A program made the position numbers and the translations under genes. This document shows, in pieces, positions 7,026 to 15,151 of a stretch of DNA of 64,000 nt. Within the stretch, counting starts at the first letter, position 1, and every line of letters begins with the position of its first letter. The DNA is from an uncultured Alphaproteobacteria bacterium. Its GTDB lineage: Bacteria > Pseudomonadota > Alphaproteobacteria > Rs-D84. The DNA lies in NCBI GenBank assembly GCA_949082785.1, contig CARVLU010000004.1:33852-97851 (forward strand). Direction: 5' to 3'. A model generated the notes under the pieces. The model ran no database searches. It saw nothing but the letters and a program-made list of their open reading frames with translations, and was not told where the DNA came from.

Positions 7026-7352
7026 TTAATGCGCCATCAGATGTAAAATCACACTGGTGATAAAAATCAGGGTGATGATGCCCAAAATAAATTTCTGGGG
7101 TTTGTGGCCGTCATTGCCGTGGCAATGGTCGCATTCGCATCGGCAATCACGCACCACCAACACCCACGACAGACCCAACATCCCGGCGGAAAACACGAAC
7201 AGCCACGGTTCCAGCCATTGCGGAATAATATGCAGATGCGCAGATTCCGGCGCAATCAATCCCACAATCGACAGCGCAATCGGCAGACCGCAACAAAAGA
7301 CATGCGGCAACAATGACGCCGCGATTCCAATTTTAACAGCTTTGTTTTTCAT
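7026..7352 (-). CDS. MerC/MerT-like small membrane protein
   Basis: This 108-residue protein has three or four hydrophobic segments. The first contains HVFCCGLPIALSIVG, a Cys pair in a membrane helix as in MerT/MerC-type metal-uptake proteins. A Cys/His cluster, DCRCECDHCHG, follows the third segment, and the C-terminus is HLMAH. Metal binding or transport is likely by analogy; the metal is unknown. The upstream -10 box ends 7 nt before this ATG and no ribosome site exists, so the mRNA is probably leaderless. Confidence 0.6.
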   Translation of the reverse strand: MKNKAVKIGIAASLLPHVFCCGLPIALSIVGLIAPESAHLHIIPQWLEPWLFVFSAGMLGLSWVLVVRDCRCECDHCHGNDGHKPQKFILGIITLIFITSVILHLMAH

Positions 7353-7359
7353 GATGTAT

Positions 7360-7388
7360 ATTATACGCAATTTTGCGCCAAACGCCAA
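7360..7388 (-). promoter_or_regulatory. Promoter giving a leaderless mRNA
   Basis: TTGGCG (7388-7383), 17-nt spacer, TATAAT (7365-7360). The ATG begins 7 nt downstream, at the expected start point. Confidence 0.65.
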
Positions 7389-7405
7389 AAAATTTTTTAT
7401 TCAGT

Positions 7406-7481
7406 TGGTATCCCCAGACGGAATCGAACCGCCATTTAATTCTTAGGAGGAATTTGTTCTATCCGATTGAACTATGGGGAC
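7406..7481 (-). tRNA. tRNA-Arg (anticodon CCT)
   Basis: 76-nt cloverleaf on the minus strand: acceptor GTCCCCA/TGGGGAT, anticodon stem AATTC/GAATT with loop CTCCTAA (anticodon CCT), T-loop GTTCGATTC and genomically encoded CCA. It reads AGG codons, which are rare in the genes here. Confidence 0.93.
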
Positions 7482-7515
7482 GTGTTCCTTATATCTTATT
7501 CGCTGGATTTTAATA

Positions 7516-7544
7516 TTGCAAGTTATTATCCGCCAGACTATAAT
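7516..7544 (+). promoter_or_regulatory. Promoter of fabH
   Basis: TTGCAA (7516-7521), 17-nt spacer, TATAAT (7539-7544); start near 7551, then a GGAG site before the ATG at 7569. Confidence 0.75.
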
Positions 7545-7568
7545 GTTCAAACAATATGGAGAAAAAGT

Positions 7569-8507
7569 ATGGGTAGCAGACTGGTTGGGTACGGGTCATA
7601 TTTGCCTGAAAAAATTATGACCAATCAAGATTTTGAAAAAATTATGGATACATCCGATGAATGGATTGTGCAACGCACCGGGATGCGCGAACGTCACTTT
7701 GCACGCGATGACGAAACCGTTGTTGATATGGGCGTCATTGCCGCACAGCGGGCGTTGGAACGCGCAAATTTAACCATCGATGATATCGATATGGTCGTGG
7801 TTGCAACAACGACATCTGAATTGGATTTCCCGTCGGTCGGGGTCCAGATTCTGGGGAAATTGGGCGCCACCCGGGACCAGCCCGGATTTGACGTGCGCGG
7901 GGCATGTACGGGATATATTTATGCGCTGCATTGCGCGCGCGCGTTCTTTACCGCGGGGATGTACCGCCGCATCATGGTTATCGGCGCGGAAAAAATGTCC
8001 CGCTTTATCAATTGGGACGACCGCAGCACCGCCGTATTGTTCGGCGATGGGGCGGGCGCGCTGATTTTCGAACATTCCACGTCCAGTTATTCCGGGATTA
8101 TCGATACGGTCGTGATGGGTGACGGGAAATCGTTCGACATGCTGCACGGGACACCCGACCACAAGATTTCCATGAACGGACCCGAAACGTATAAAAAGGC
8201 CGTGACATTAATGCCCGAAGCCGCCAGTTACATCATGGAACATGCGGGCATCACGGCGGACAACGTCGATTGGATTATCCCGCACCAGGCAAATCTGCGC
8301 ATTATCAACAGTGGCGCGGAAAGACTGGGGTTCCCGTTGGAAAAGATTTTGGTCACCGTGGACAAGCATGCAAACACCAGCGGCGCGTCGGGCGTATTGG
8401 CGTTGGCGTATGGGATGGACAACGGTTTGATTAAACAGGGTCAGTTAATCTTGTACCCCGCATTTGGCAGTGGTCTGACATGGGGTGCGGCGTTAATCAG
8501 GGTGTAA
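7569..8507 (+). CDS. fabH: 3-oxoacyl-ACP synthase III
   Basis: This 312-residue thiolase-fold enzyme condenses acetyl-CoA with malonyl-ACP to start fatty-acid synthesis. The catalytic triad is visible: Cys113 in GACTGYIYAL, His239 in IIPHQANLRI, Asn269 in KHANTSGASG. Length matches FabH. The ATG at 7569 has a GGAG site and its own promoter; a longer in-frame extension would run back over the tRNA. In many Alphaproteobacteria fabH follows plsX on the same strand; here it runs toward plsX, so the operon has been split by a rearrangement. ihfA follows after 4 nt. Confidence 0.96.
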   Translation: MGSRLVGYGSYLPEKIMTNQDFEKIMDTSDEWIVQRTGMRERHFARDDETVVDMGVIAAQRALERANLTIDDIDMVVVATTTSELDFPSVGVQILGKLGATRDQPGFDVRGACTGYIYALHCARAFFTAGMYRRIMVIGAEKMSRFINWDDRSTAVLFGDGAGALIFEHSTSSYSGIIDTVVMGDGKSFDMLHGTPDHKISMNGPETYKKAVTLMPEAASYIMEHAGITADNVDWIIPHQANLRIINSGAERLGFPLEKILVTVDKHANTSGASGVLALAYGMDNGLIKQGQLILYPAFGSGLTWGAALIRV

Positions 8508-8511
8508 ACAC

Positions 8512-8793
8512 ATGGCAACAATTACCAGAATGGATTTTGCAAACAAATTGCGTGAACAGTTCGGTCTGACCACGACGGATTCGTACAAACTGGTGGATGT
8601 GATTTTCGGGGAAATCCAGGAATCATTAATCCACGGCGAAGAAGTCAAGTTTGCGGGTCTGGGCAGTTTCAAGATTTTGGACAAGGCCCCACGTATGGGC
8701 CGCAACCCGAAAACGGGCGCGCCGGCGATTATTTCTGCGCGTCGCGTGGCAACATTCCGCCCCAGCACCGAATTCAGAAAACGTGTTGCGTAA
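8512..8793 (+). CDS. ihfA: Integration host factor alpha subunit
   Basis: This 93-residue HU/IHF-family DNA-bending protein carries the conserved core GLGSFKILDKAPRMGRNPKTG with the Pro-containing arm (RNPKTGAP) that intercalates into DNA. MDFANKLREQFGL begins a typical IHF-alpha N-terminus, and the fabH-ihfA order supports IHF-alpha over HU. It starts 4 nt after the fabH stop, so it is co-transcribed. A merR-type gene commonly follows ihfA in this class; here the merR is at 51.7 kb instead. Confidence 0.9.
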   Translation: MATITRMDFANKLREQFGLTTTDSYKLVDVIFGEIQESLIHGEEVKFAGLGSFKILDKAPRMGRNPKTGAPAIISARRVATFRPSTEFRKRVA

Positions 8794-8803
8794 ATCATTA
8801 AAA

Positions 8804-8828
8804 ACACCGGTAAATACCGGTGTTTTTT
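8804..8828 (+). terminator. Intrinsic terminator after ihfA
   Basis: ACACCGG/CCGGTGT hairpin followed by TTTTTT. Confidence 0.85.
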
Positions 8829-8852
8829 ATTGGTTGCATCCCAGGATTGGTG

Positions 8853-9080
8853 TTACAAATTGTCGCGGCTGCGTTTTATCACCAGCAGTGCAAACGCCCC
8901 GTGAAAGAAACGACGCAGTATCCCGATATCAAACAGCGCCTGCCCACGTTCACATTTCTGATAATCTTTCTTGTTCATTTTCAATAATTTTGCCGCGTCG
9001 GCAACACTGATTTTCAAATGTTCGCGCGCATGACGCATCACGCTGCCATAGTAATTGGCGTCGATTAATAATTTAGCCAT
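8853..9080 (-). CDS. 75-aa Cro/CI-like HTH protein, copy B
   Basis: Near-identical inverted copy of the gene at 5391-5618: same length, one amino-acid change (Ala for Ser in the KISV-x-DAAK segment) and ten synonymous substitutions. An AAGGAG site precedes the ATG. The whole cassette (promoter, leader, terminator, gene) is duplicated in inverse orientation about 3.2 kb from copy A. Both copies look intact, so both products may be made; a dimeric regulator is plausible. Confidence 0.8.
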   Translation of the reverse strand: MAKLLIDANYYGSVMRHAREHLKISVADAAKLLKMNKKDYQKCERGQALFDIGILRRFFHGAFALLVIKRSRDNL

Positions 9081-9089
9081 AGTTTTAAC

Positions 9090-9266
9090 TCCTTTATAAA
9101 AACACCACCCAAGACATTTGGGTGGTTGGAGGTTCAAAACTATTAGTACAATAGCGCTGTTTATTCAATATATTCACAGCCCCCCAACCGATTAAAGTTG
9201 GAGATAGTTTAATGTCATCACTGACAGTACTATTAGGTTTTGAAGCCTACACCGGTTTCCCAATGC
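9090..9266 (-). promoter_or_regulatory. Structured leader RNA B (attenuator-like)
   Basis: Identical to leader A from the promoter through CCTCCAACC (9301 down to 9124 against 5157-5334, 178 nt without a mismatch). The terminator then differs in a compensatory way: copy A has CCGCCC/GGGCGG, copy B has CCACCC/GGGTGG (9125-9120 with 9110-9105), and the loops differ freely. Pairing is kept while sequence changes, which argues for a working RNA hairpin. Confidence 0.78.
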
Positions 9267-9272
9267 GAATCC

Positions 9273-9301
9273 AGTATATCGCACCCCGCGCGAAGTTTCA
9301 A
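9273..9301 (-). promoter_or_regulatory. Promoter of leader B
   Basis: TTGAAA, 17-nt spacer, TATACT, identical to the promoter of leader A. Confidence 0.75.
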
Positions 9302-9335
9302 GAATTATATCACGCCAGGTGTGTTGGTTTATTGA

Positions 9336-9443
9336 CTGGATTGCCGCGCCACTATCGTGGCTCGCAATGACAAGGGTGATAAAGTTCCTGGAAATTAGAC
9401 ACCATTGTCATTGCGAAGGAGTGAAACGACTGCGGCAATCCAG
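9336..9443. repeat. Dispersed REP-like palindromic repeat, copy 2
   Basis: CTGGATTGCC...GGCTCGCAATGACA and TTGTCATTGCG...GGCAATCCAG half-sites, same arrangement and same position relative to the leader as copy 1. Confidence 0.85.
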
Positions 9444-9474
9444 TGAATAAAATCCCCGCCATGGGCGGGGCGCA

Positions 9475-9500
9475 AACAAAAAATCCCCCATACGGGGGAT
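9475..9500 (-). terminator. Intrinsic terminator after plsX
   Basis: Minus-strand hairpin ATCCCCC/GGGGGAT followed by TTTTTT; a second G/C hairpin (about 9447-9470) lies just beyond. Confidence 0.85.
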
Positions 9501-9502
9501 GA

Positions 9503-10567
9503 TTATTGTTCGGCCATTAATTCAGCCTTGATCGGTGCCAGCGCATCCACATGCGCACTGATTTTATGATACACATCCGATTTGGTTAAATTCAGTGCAC
9601 TGCGTATCGCGTTTGCGAACGCCAATGCGTCACTGTTGCCGTGTGTTTTAATCGCAAACCCACGCAGCCCCAAGAACATCGCCCCCGCATATGAACGCGG
9701 GTCAATTTTATGTTTCAAACGCTTGAACACATGGACCAAGAAAAATGCCCCGACAACCGCCAGCACAGATTTTTTCAAATTTTCCATCAACACGCGCTTA
9801 ATCAATTTTGCGGTGCCTTCCACCGTTTTCAAAACGATGTTACCGGTGAACCCGTCGGTGACGACAACCTGGACGTTACCGGCGCTGATATCGGTCCCTT
9901 CGACAAAGCCGATATATTCATACGGCAATTGGTCACGATGCGCCATCAGCAATTTGTTCAAACGTTGCAGGGTTTCGTTCCCCTTGGTGTCTTCTTCACC
10001 GATATTCAAAACACCCAATTTCGGATGGGGCATATGACCGATAACGTCGGCATAAACACTGCCCAGGATGGCAAAATCGAACAGATTTTCCGCATCACAC
10101 CGAACATTGGCCCCCAAATCCAGCATGACAACGCGCGAATCCCCGCCGCCCGACGGCAACATGGTTGTGATTGCCGGACGCGAAATCCCATCGACCGTTT
10201 TCAGTGCCAATTTCGACAGCGCCATCAACACGCCGGTGTTACCCGCACTGATGACGGCGGTGGAATTACCTTCGCGGACATCTTTGATGGCCATATACAT
10301 GGATGTATTCTGGGCATGGCGGATGACATCGCGCACCTTGTCCGTGCCACGGATAACATCGGGCGCATGGATGATTTCACAATTGCGCGCGACGCGCGGA
10401 TATTTGTTCATCATCTTGCGCAGACGTTTTTCATCGCCAAACACACGAAAGAATACCGTATCTTCGCCATTCTGGTACAGGAACTGGTTCATTCCACCCA
10501 ACACGGCCCCGGGCGCCTTATCCCCGCCCATTGCATCAATTGAAATAATTTGTTTTTCGCTGGACAT
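9503..10567 (-). CDS. plsX: Phosphate acyltransferase PlsX
   Basis: This 354-residue protein makes acyl-phosphate from acyl-ACP at the start of phospholipid synthesis. The N-terminus ISIDAMGGDKAPGAVLGG is the PlsX signature; further family blocks are SAGNTGVLMALSK, NIGEEDTKGNE and VVTDGFTGNIVLKT. The chosen ATG gives MSSEKQ and avoids a hydrophobic false extension. rpmF lies 68 nt upstream on the same strand, the usual rpmF-plsX pair. The expected next gene, fabH, is inverted at 7.6-8.5 kb. Confidence 0.95.
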   Translation of the reverse strand: MSSEKQIISIDAMGGDKAPGAVLGGMNQFLYQNGEDTVFFRVFGDEKRLRKMMNKYPRVARNCEIIHAPDVIRGTDKVRDVIRHAQNTSMYMAIKDVREGNSTAVISAGNTGVLMALSKLALKTVDGISRPAITTMLPSGGGDSRVVMLDLGANVRCDAENLFDFAILGSVYADVIGHMPHPKLGVLNIGEEDTKGNETLQRLNKLLMAHRDQLPYEYIGFVEGTDISAGNVQVVVTDGFTGNIVLKTVEGTAKLIKRVLMENLKKSVLAVVGAFFLVHVFKRLKHKIDPRSYAGAMFLGLRGFAIKTHGNSDALAFANAIRSALNLTKSDVYHKISAHVDALAPIKAELMAEQ

Positions 10568-10635
10568 AGCACATAAAAAAAGCAGAAGGCACAATTAAAT
10601 GAACCGCCCCTTCTGCCAATATATCTTGTTACAGA

Positions 10636-10785
10636 TTATTTAGACCCGCAAGCCGCGCAAACGTGATGCGGGCGTTTCTTTTCGCCGCATGCCTTGCAAA
10701 CGGTGGACGGCATGATATTCAGCGCATCATGGGAACGACGCTGTGCGGAACGTGCTTTGCTTGTTTTACTTTTTGGCGTTGCCAT
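10636..10785 (-). CDS. rpmF: 50S ribosomal protein L32
   Basis: This 49-residue protein starts MATPKSKTSKARSAQRRSHD, the L32 N-terminus. It carries a zinc-ribbon with Cys30, Cys33, Cys43 and Cys46, so this is the zinc-binding form. It precedes plsX as in most bacteria. It is too short to be caught by an ORF caller with a 60-codon limit. Confidence 0.95.
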   Translation of the reverse strand: MATPKSKTSKARSAQRRSHDALNIMPSTVCKACGEKKRPHHVCAACGSK

Positions 10786-10816
10786 TTTACAATCCTTTTA
10801 TAATTTACAATTGGAC

Positions 10817-10844
10817 ATTTTATTAAAATCTTGCGGATATGCAA
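10817..10844 (-). promoter_or_regulatory. Possible rpmF-plsX promoter
   Basis: TTGCAT (10844-10839), 16-nt spacer, TAAAAT (10822-10817); predicted start about 25 nt before the rpmF ATG. Confidence 0.45.
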
Positions 10845-10960
10845 GAAAAACTTTACGTCGATGTCCGGTCCATGGGAATGCGACCACCCCCATCAGATTT
10901 CGCACCGTCTGCGCCCGGCCCATCATTGGGTCATCGGGCGCAATCGGTACCACTGGGTCC

Positions 10961-13900
10961 TTAGATATCCAGCAACTGTTGCTGAACATTACCTTCGCGG
11001 GCCAATTTTTCCGCTTTTTCTTCTTCCTTGGCGATTTCGCGCACGCGGCGGACATATGCCCCGGTTCCAATCGGAATCAAACGACCCACAATCAGGTTTT
11101 CGTTAATCCCGACCAGTTTATCGGTCGCACCGCTGATGGCGGCATCAACCAACACCTTGGTCGTCTGTTGGAACGACGCGTTGGAAATGAACGAACGTGA
11201 TGTCAGGGATGCGCGGGTCAAACCGACCAAGACCTGGGATGCTTCGGCCGCTTTGCCGCCATCGCGGATAACGCGTGCATTTTCTTCTTCGAAATCGACG
11301 CGGTCAACCACTTGGCCCATCAAGAAGCCCGTATCGCCCGGATTGGTGATTTCCACACGGCGTGTCATTTCACGAATCAAGATTTCAATATGTTTGTCGT
11401 TGATGATAACGCCCTGCAAACGGTAAACCTGCTGGATCTGTTCGACCATAAATGTCGCCAATGCTTTCTGGCCCAAGATGCGCAGAATATCCTGCGGCAC
11501 GGGGTCGCCATCGACCAGCTTTTCCGCCTTTTTCACGGTATCGCCGCTGCGCACCAACAGGTTTGTTCCCTTTGGCACGGCGTATTCGACCGGTGCGGTA
11601 CCGTCATCGGGTTCGATACGGATGATGATTTTGGACTTGGCGTCTTCCAGTTCGATTGTCCCGTCAACTTCGGCCAGCAATGCCGGGTTGGTCGGGCGGC
11701 GGACTTCCAACAGCGCTTCGACGCGCGGCAGACCGCCAGTAATGTCGCTGGTACGTTTTGTCTGAACCGGGATGCGGGCCAAGATGTCGCCGGCGGCAAC
11801 GCGGTCGCCGTTGGCCACATTCAGTACCGAATAAATCGGCAACAGATATTCCGCAATCTTTTTCCCGCCCAGGGAAACCACATTCCCCTTGTCATCAACC
11901 AATGTTACCGCGGGCTTCAACGCCTTTTTGGTATTGGTCTTCCAATTGATAACCTTGCGCGAAACGATACCGGTTACGGCGTCAACTTCTTCTTGGAACG
12001 AAACGTTTTCAACCAAATCGTTAAAGTTCACAATACCATCTTTTTCCGCGATGATGGTGTTGGAATACGGATCCCATTCGGCCACCTTGGCGCCCTTTTC
12101 AACACTGTCGCCGTCATTGACAATCAGCATTGACGCATACGGCAACGCCGCCGTGAACAGTTTGTCCCCCTTGTCATCGACAACGGACAATTCGCCGTTA
12201 CGGGACAGCACCACAATACGGCCCACCGAATTTTTAATCGTGTTGACACCCGACAATTTGATGGTCCCGGACACCGGCACTTCGATAAAGTGGCTTTCTG
12301 CGCCCCCGGACGCAATCCCCCCAATGTGGAAGGTACGCAGCGTCAACTGGGTCCCGGGTTCACCAATCGATTGCCCCGCGATAACACCGACCGCTTCGCC
12401 GACGTGGGCCAACGACCCGCGCGACAAATCCATACCATAACATTTGGCGCACAGACCGTCACTGCAACACGTCAAAACGCTGCGGACGTCAACGGACGGG
12501 ATACCGGCTTCGTTAATCTTTTTGGCGGCGGATTTGGTGACCAATTCACCGGCCGGCACAATAACTTCTTTGGTAATGGGATGAACGATGTCATGCGCCG
12601 CCGTACGGCCCAAAACAACATCCCCCAGCGCAACCGACAGGCTTGACCCCTGGTACACAGGTTTGGCTGTGATGTATTCGGTTGTACCGCAATCGTGTTC
12701 GGTAATAACGGTATTCTGGGCCAATTCCACCAAACGACGGGTCAAATAACCCGCTTCGGCGGTTTTCAACGCCGTATCCGACATCCCCTTACGCGCACCG
12801 TGGGTGGACGTAAAGTATTCGGACATGGTCAGCCCTTCTTTAAAGTTCGAGATAATCGGAACTTCGATAATAGAACCGTCGGGTTTCTGCATCATACCAC
12901 GCATACCGGCCAACTGCTGAATCTGACCCTTGGACCCACGGGCACCGGACAACGCCATCATCAGAACGGAATTCCAATTGTCGCCTTCGGTCTTGCCCAA
13001 CGCGGCATATGCCAAATCCCCCAGTTTATCGGTGGTTTTCTGCCACAAGTCAATCAACTTGTTATATCTTTCGCCATGGGACAGCAACCCATTCTGGTAC
13101 TGCTGTTCGATTTCTTCGGCGGCTTTTTCCGCACCAGCAATCATTTCTTTCTTTTCTTCGGGGATGACGATATCGTCAAAACCGATGGAAATACCACTGC
13201 GCGCGGCCTGTTCGAACCCGGTGTTCTTTAAGGCGTCGGCCAACAGAATCATATCTTTGTCGCCGCAACGTTCGTATGTTGTCGCCAACAGATTCTTGAT
13301 TTCTTTCTTGGAAAATACTTTGTTGACCAAATCGAACGGCATGTTGTCTTTCTTGGGCAACAGTTCACCCAAAATCATGCGACCGGCGGTTGTTTTGTAT
13401 GTCTTGCCATTGATACGCGCAACAATCGGTGTGTGCAGCGTGATGGTCTTGTTTTCCAGCGCCAGTTTGACTTCGTCCATATTGGCAAAGCGCGGTGATT
13501 TTTCCGTATGTTCGCCATTAATCAGCGAAATATAGTAAATCCCCAACACCATGTCCTGGGACAATTCAATCATGGGTTCGCCGTTCGCGGGCGACAGAAC
13601 GTTATTGGACGACAACATCAATGTGCGCGCTTCCAATTGCGCTTCCAGCGAAATGGGCACGTGCACGGACATCTGGTCACCGTCAAAGTCGGCATTAAAT
13701 CCCTTACACACCAACGGGTGCAAACGGATAGCCTTGCCTTCGATCAAGACGGGTTCAAACGCCAACAGGGACAAACGGTGCAATGTCGGCGCACGGTTCA
13801 ACAGAACCGGATGCTGGTAAATAACCTTTTCCAGGATTTCCCAAACGATTTCTTCGCCGTTTTCAACCATCTTGCGGGCGGTCTTTAACGTGTTGGCATA

Positions 13901-15070
13901 ATCCCCCGCCAACAGACGCGCAAACACGAACGGTTTGAACAATTCCAACGCCATTGTCTTGGGCAGCCCCACCTGGTGCAGTTTCAACGACGGCCCCGAC
14001 ACAATAACACTACGGCCGGAATAATCCACACGCTTACCCAACATGTTCATACGGAAACGACCGGATTTCCCGCGCAACGAATCCGACAGAGATTTCAGCG
14101 GGCGGCGGTTTTGGGACACCATCGGGCGTGCCTTGTGACCGTTGTCAAACAGGGAATCAACGGCTTCCTGTAACATGCGCTTTTCATTGCGGACGATGAT
14201 TTCCGGCGCGTGCATGTCAATAAATCTTTTCAAACGGTTGTTACGGATAATCACGCGACGATACAAATCGTTCAAATCGGACGCCGCAACGTGGCCCGCA
14301 TCCAGTGTGACCAGCGGACGCATATCTGGCGGAATAACCGGCAGAATATCCGGCAACATCCATGCCGGGTCGGTCTTGGATTCCAGGAATGCTTCGACCA
14401 GTTTCAATTGTTTGATTAACGCCTTGCGTTTGGCTTCGGATTTGGTTTCGGCCAATTCCGCGCGCAGACGGCGGCGTTCGTCACCCATATCCAGGTTGGC
14501 GATAATATTGCGCACGCCTTCGGCACCGATGCCGACATGGAACGCATCCGCGCCAAATTCTTCGACGGCGGCCTGGTATTCATCTTCGCTGATGACGTCG
14601 TACATTTTCAAAGACGTCAGCCCCGGTTCCGTCACGATATAGGCATCGTAATAGATAACCTGTTCCAGTTTTTTCTGGGGCAGATTATTCAACAGTGTTG
14701 CGATTTTGCCTTCGCGCATGAACCAAGTATGGGACACCGGCATGGCCAGTTTGATGTGCCCCATGCGTTCACGACGCACCGACGACGCGCCAATTTCCAC
14801 GCCGCAACGTTCGCAGACCACGCCGCGGAACTTGATGCGTTTATATTTGCCGCACGCGCATTCATAATCTTTGACCGGTCCAAAAATCTGCTGACAGAAC
14901 AACCCGTCTGCTTCTGGTTTCAAAGAATGATAGTTAATTGTTTCCGGCTTTTTAACTTCGCCATGGGACCAAGACAGGATTTCTTCGGGCGATGCGATTG
15001 TGATTCGCAGGGCGTCGAACTGTTCTTTGGTTTCGATTTGTCCAAATATCTTTTGCAACATATTGGTCAT
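10961..15070 (-). CDS. rpoC: RNA polymerase beta' subunit
   Basis: This 1369-residue protein has the N-terminal zinc site (Cys71, Cys73, Cys86, Cys89), the catalytic magnesium-binding loop NADFDGDQM (residues 459-467) and a second zinc site CCSDGLCAKC in the C-terminal half. Length is close to other beta' subunits. The ATG follows AGGAG by about 9 nt, 81 nt after the rpoB stop. It ends the L11/L10/rpo block; I saw no clear terminator before rpmF, so some read-through is possible. Confidence 0.97.
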   Translation of the reverse strand: MTNMLQKIFGQIETKEQFDALRITIASPEEILSWSHGEVKKPETINYHSLKPEADGLFCQQIFGPVKDYECACGKYKRIKFRGVVCERCGVEIGASSVRRERMGHIKLAMPVSHTWFMREGKIATLLNNLPQKKLEQVIYYDAYIVTEPGLTSLKMYDVISEDEYQAAVEEFGADAFHVGIGAEGVRNIIANLDMGDERRRLRAELAETKSEAKRKALIKQLKLVEAFLESKTDPAWMLPDILPVIPPDMRPLVTLDAGHVAASDLNDLYRRVIIRNNRLKRFIDMHAPEIIVRNEKRMLQEAVDSLFDNGHKARPMVSQNRRPLKSLSDSLRGKSGRFRMNMLGKRVDYSGRSVIVSGPSLKLHQVGLPKTMALELFKPFVFARLLAGDYANTLKTARKMVENGEEIVWEILEKVIYQHPVLLNRAPTLHRLSLLAFEPVLIEGKAIRLHPLVCKGFNADFDGDQMSVHVPISLEAQLEARTLMLSSNNVLSPANGEPMIELSQDMVLGIYYISLINGEHTEKSPRFANMDEVKLALENKTITLHTPIVARINGKTYKTTAGRMILGELLPKKDNMPFDLVNKVFSKKEIKNLLATTYERCGDKDMILLADALKNTGFEQAARSGISIGFDDIVIPEEKKEMIAGAEKAAEEIEQQYQNGLLSHGERYNKLIDLWQKTTDKLGDLAYAALGKTEGDNWNSVLMMALSGARGSKGQIQQLAGMRGMMQKPDGSIIEVPIISNFKEGLTMSEYFTSTHGARKGMSDTALKTAEAGYLTRRLVELAQNTVITEHDCGTTEYITAKPVYQGSSLSVALGDVVLGRTAAHDIVHPITKEVIVPAGELVTKSAAKKINEAGIPSVDVRSVLTCCSDGLCAKCYGMDLSRGSLAHVGEAVGVIAGQSIGEPGTQLTLRTFHIGGIASGGAESHFIEVPVSGTIKLSGVNTIKNSVGRIVVLSRNGELSVVDDKGDKLFTAALPYASMLIVNDGDSVEKGAKVAEWDPYSNTIIAEKDGIVNFNDLVENVSFQEEVDAVTGIVSRKVINWKTNTKKALKPAVTLVDDKGNVVSLGGKKIAEYLLPIYSVLNVANGDRVAAGDILARIPVQTKRTSDITGGLPRVEALLEVRRPTNPALLAEVDGTIELEDAKSKIIIRIEPDDGTAPVEYAVPKGTNLLVRSGDTVKKAEKLVDGDPVPQDILRILGQKALATFMVEQIQQVYRLQGVIINDKHIEILIREMTRRVEITNPGDTGFLMGQVVDRVDFEEENARVIRDGGKAAEASQVLVGLTRASLTSRSFISNASFQQTTKVLVDAAISGATDKLVGINENLIVGRLIPIGTGAYVRRVREIAKEEEKAEKLAREGNVQQQLLDI

Positions 15071-15151
15071 GTATTTTTGCTCCTTATCGTCGCTAAAAGT
15101 GCTAGTGGCAAGTGTGACCGACAGCATCATCGGTCACGAATGCCCCCGCCA

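Noticed and set aside
7467..7568. N-terminal extension of fabH
   Set aside because: It would start inside the tRNA-Arg gene and run through the promoter; the ATG at 7569 has a ribosome site and matches the family.
5157..9301. Insertion sequence or composite transposon with inverted ends
   Set aside because: The inverted repeats contain a promoter, leader and HTH gene but no transposase, no terminal inverted repeats and no target-site duplication was seen.
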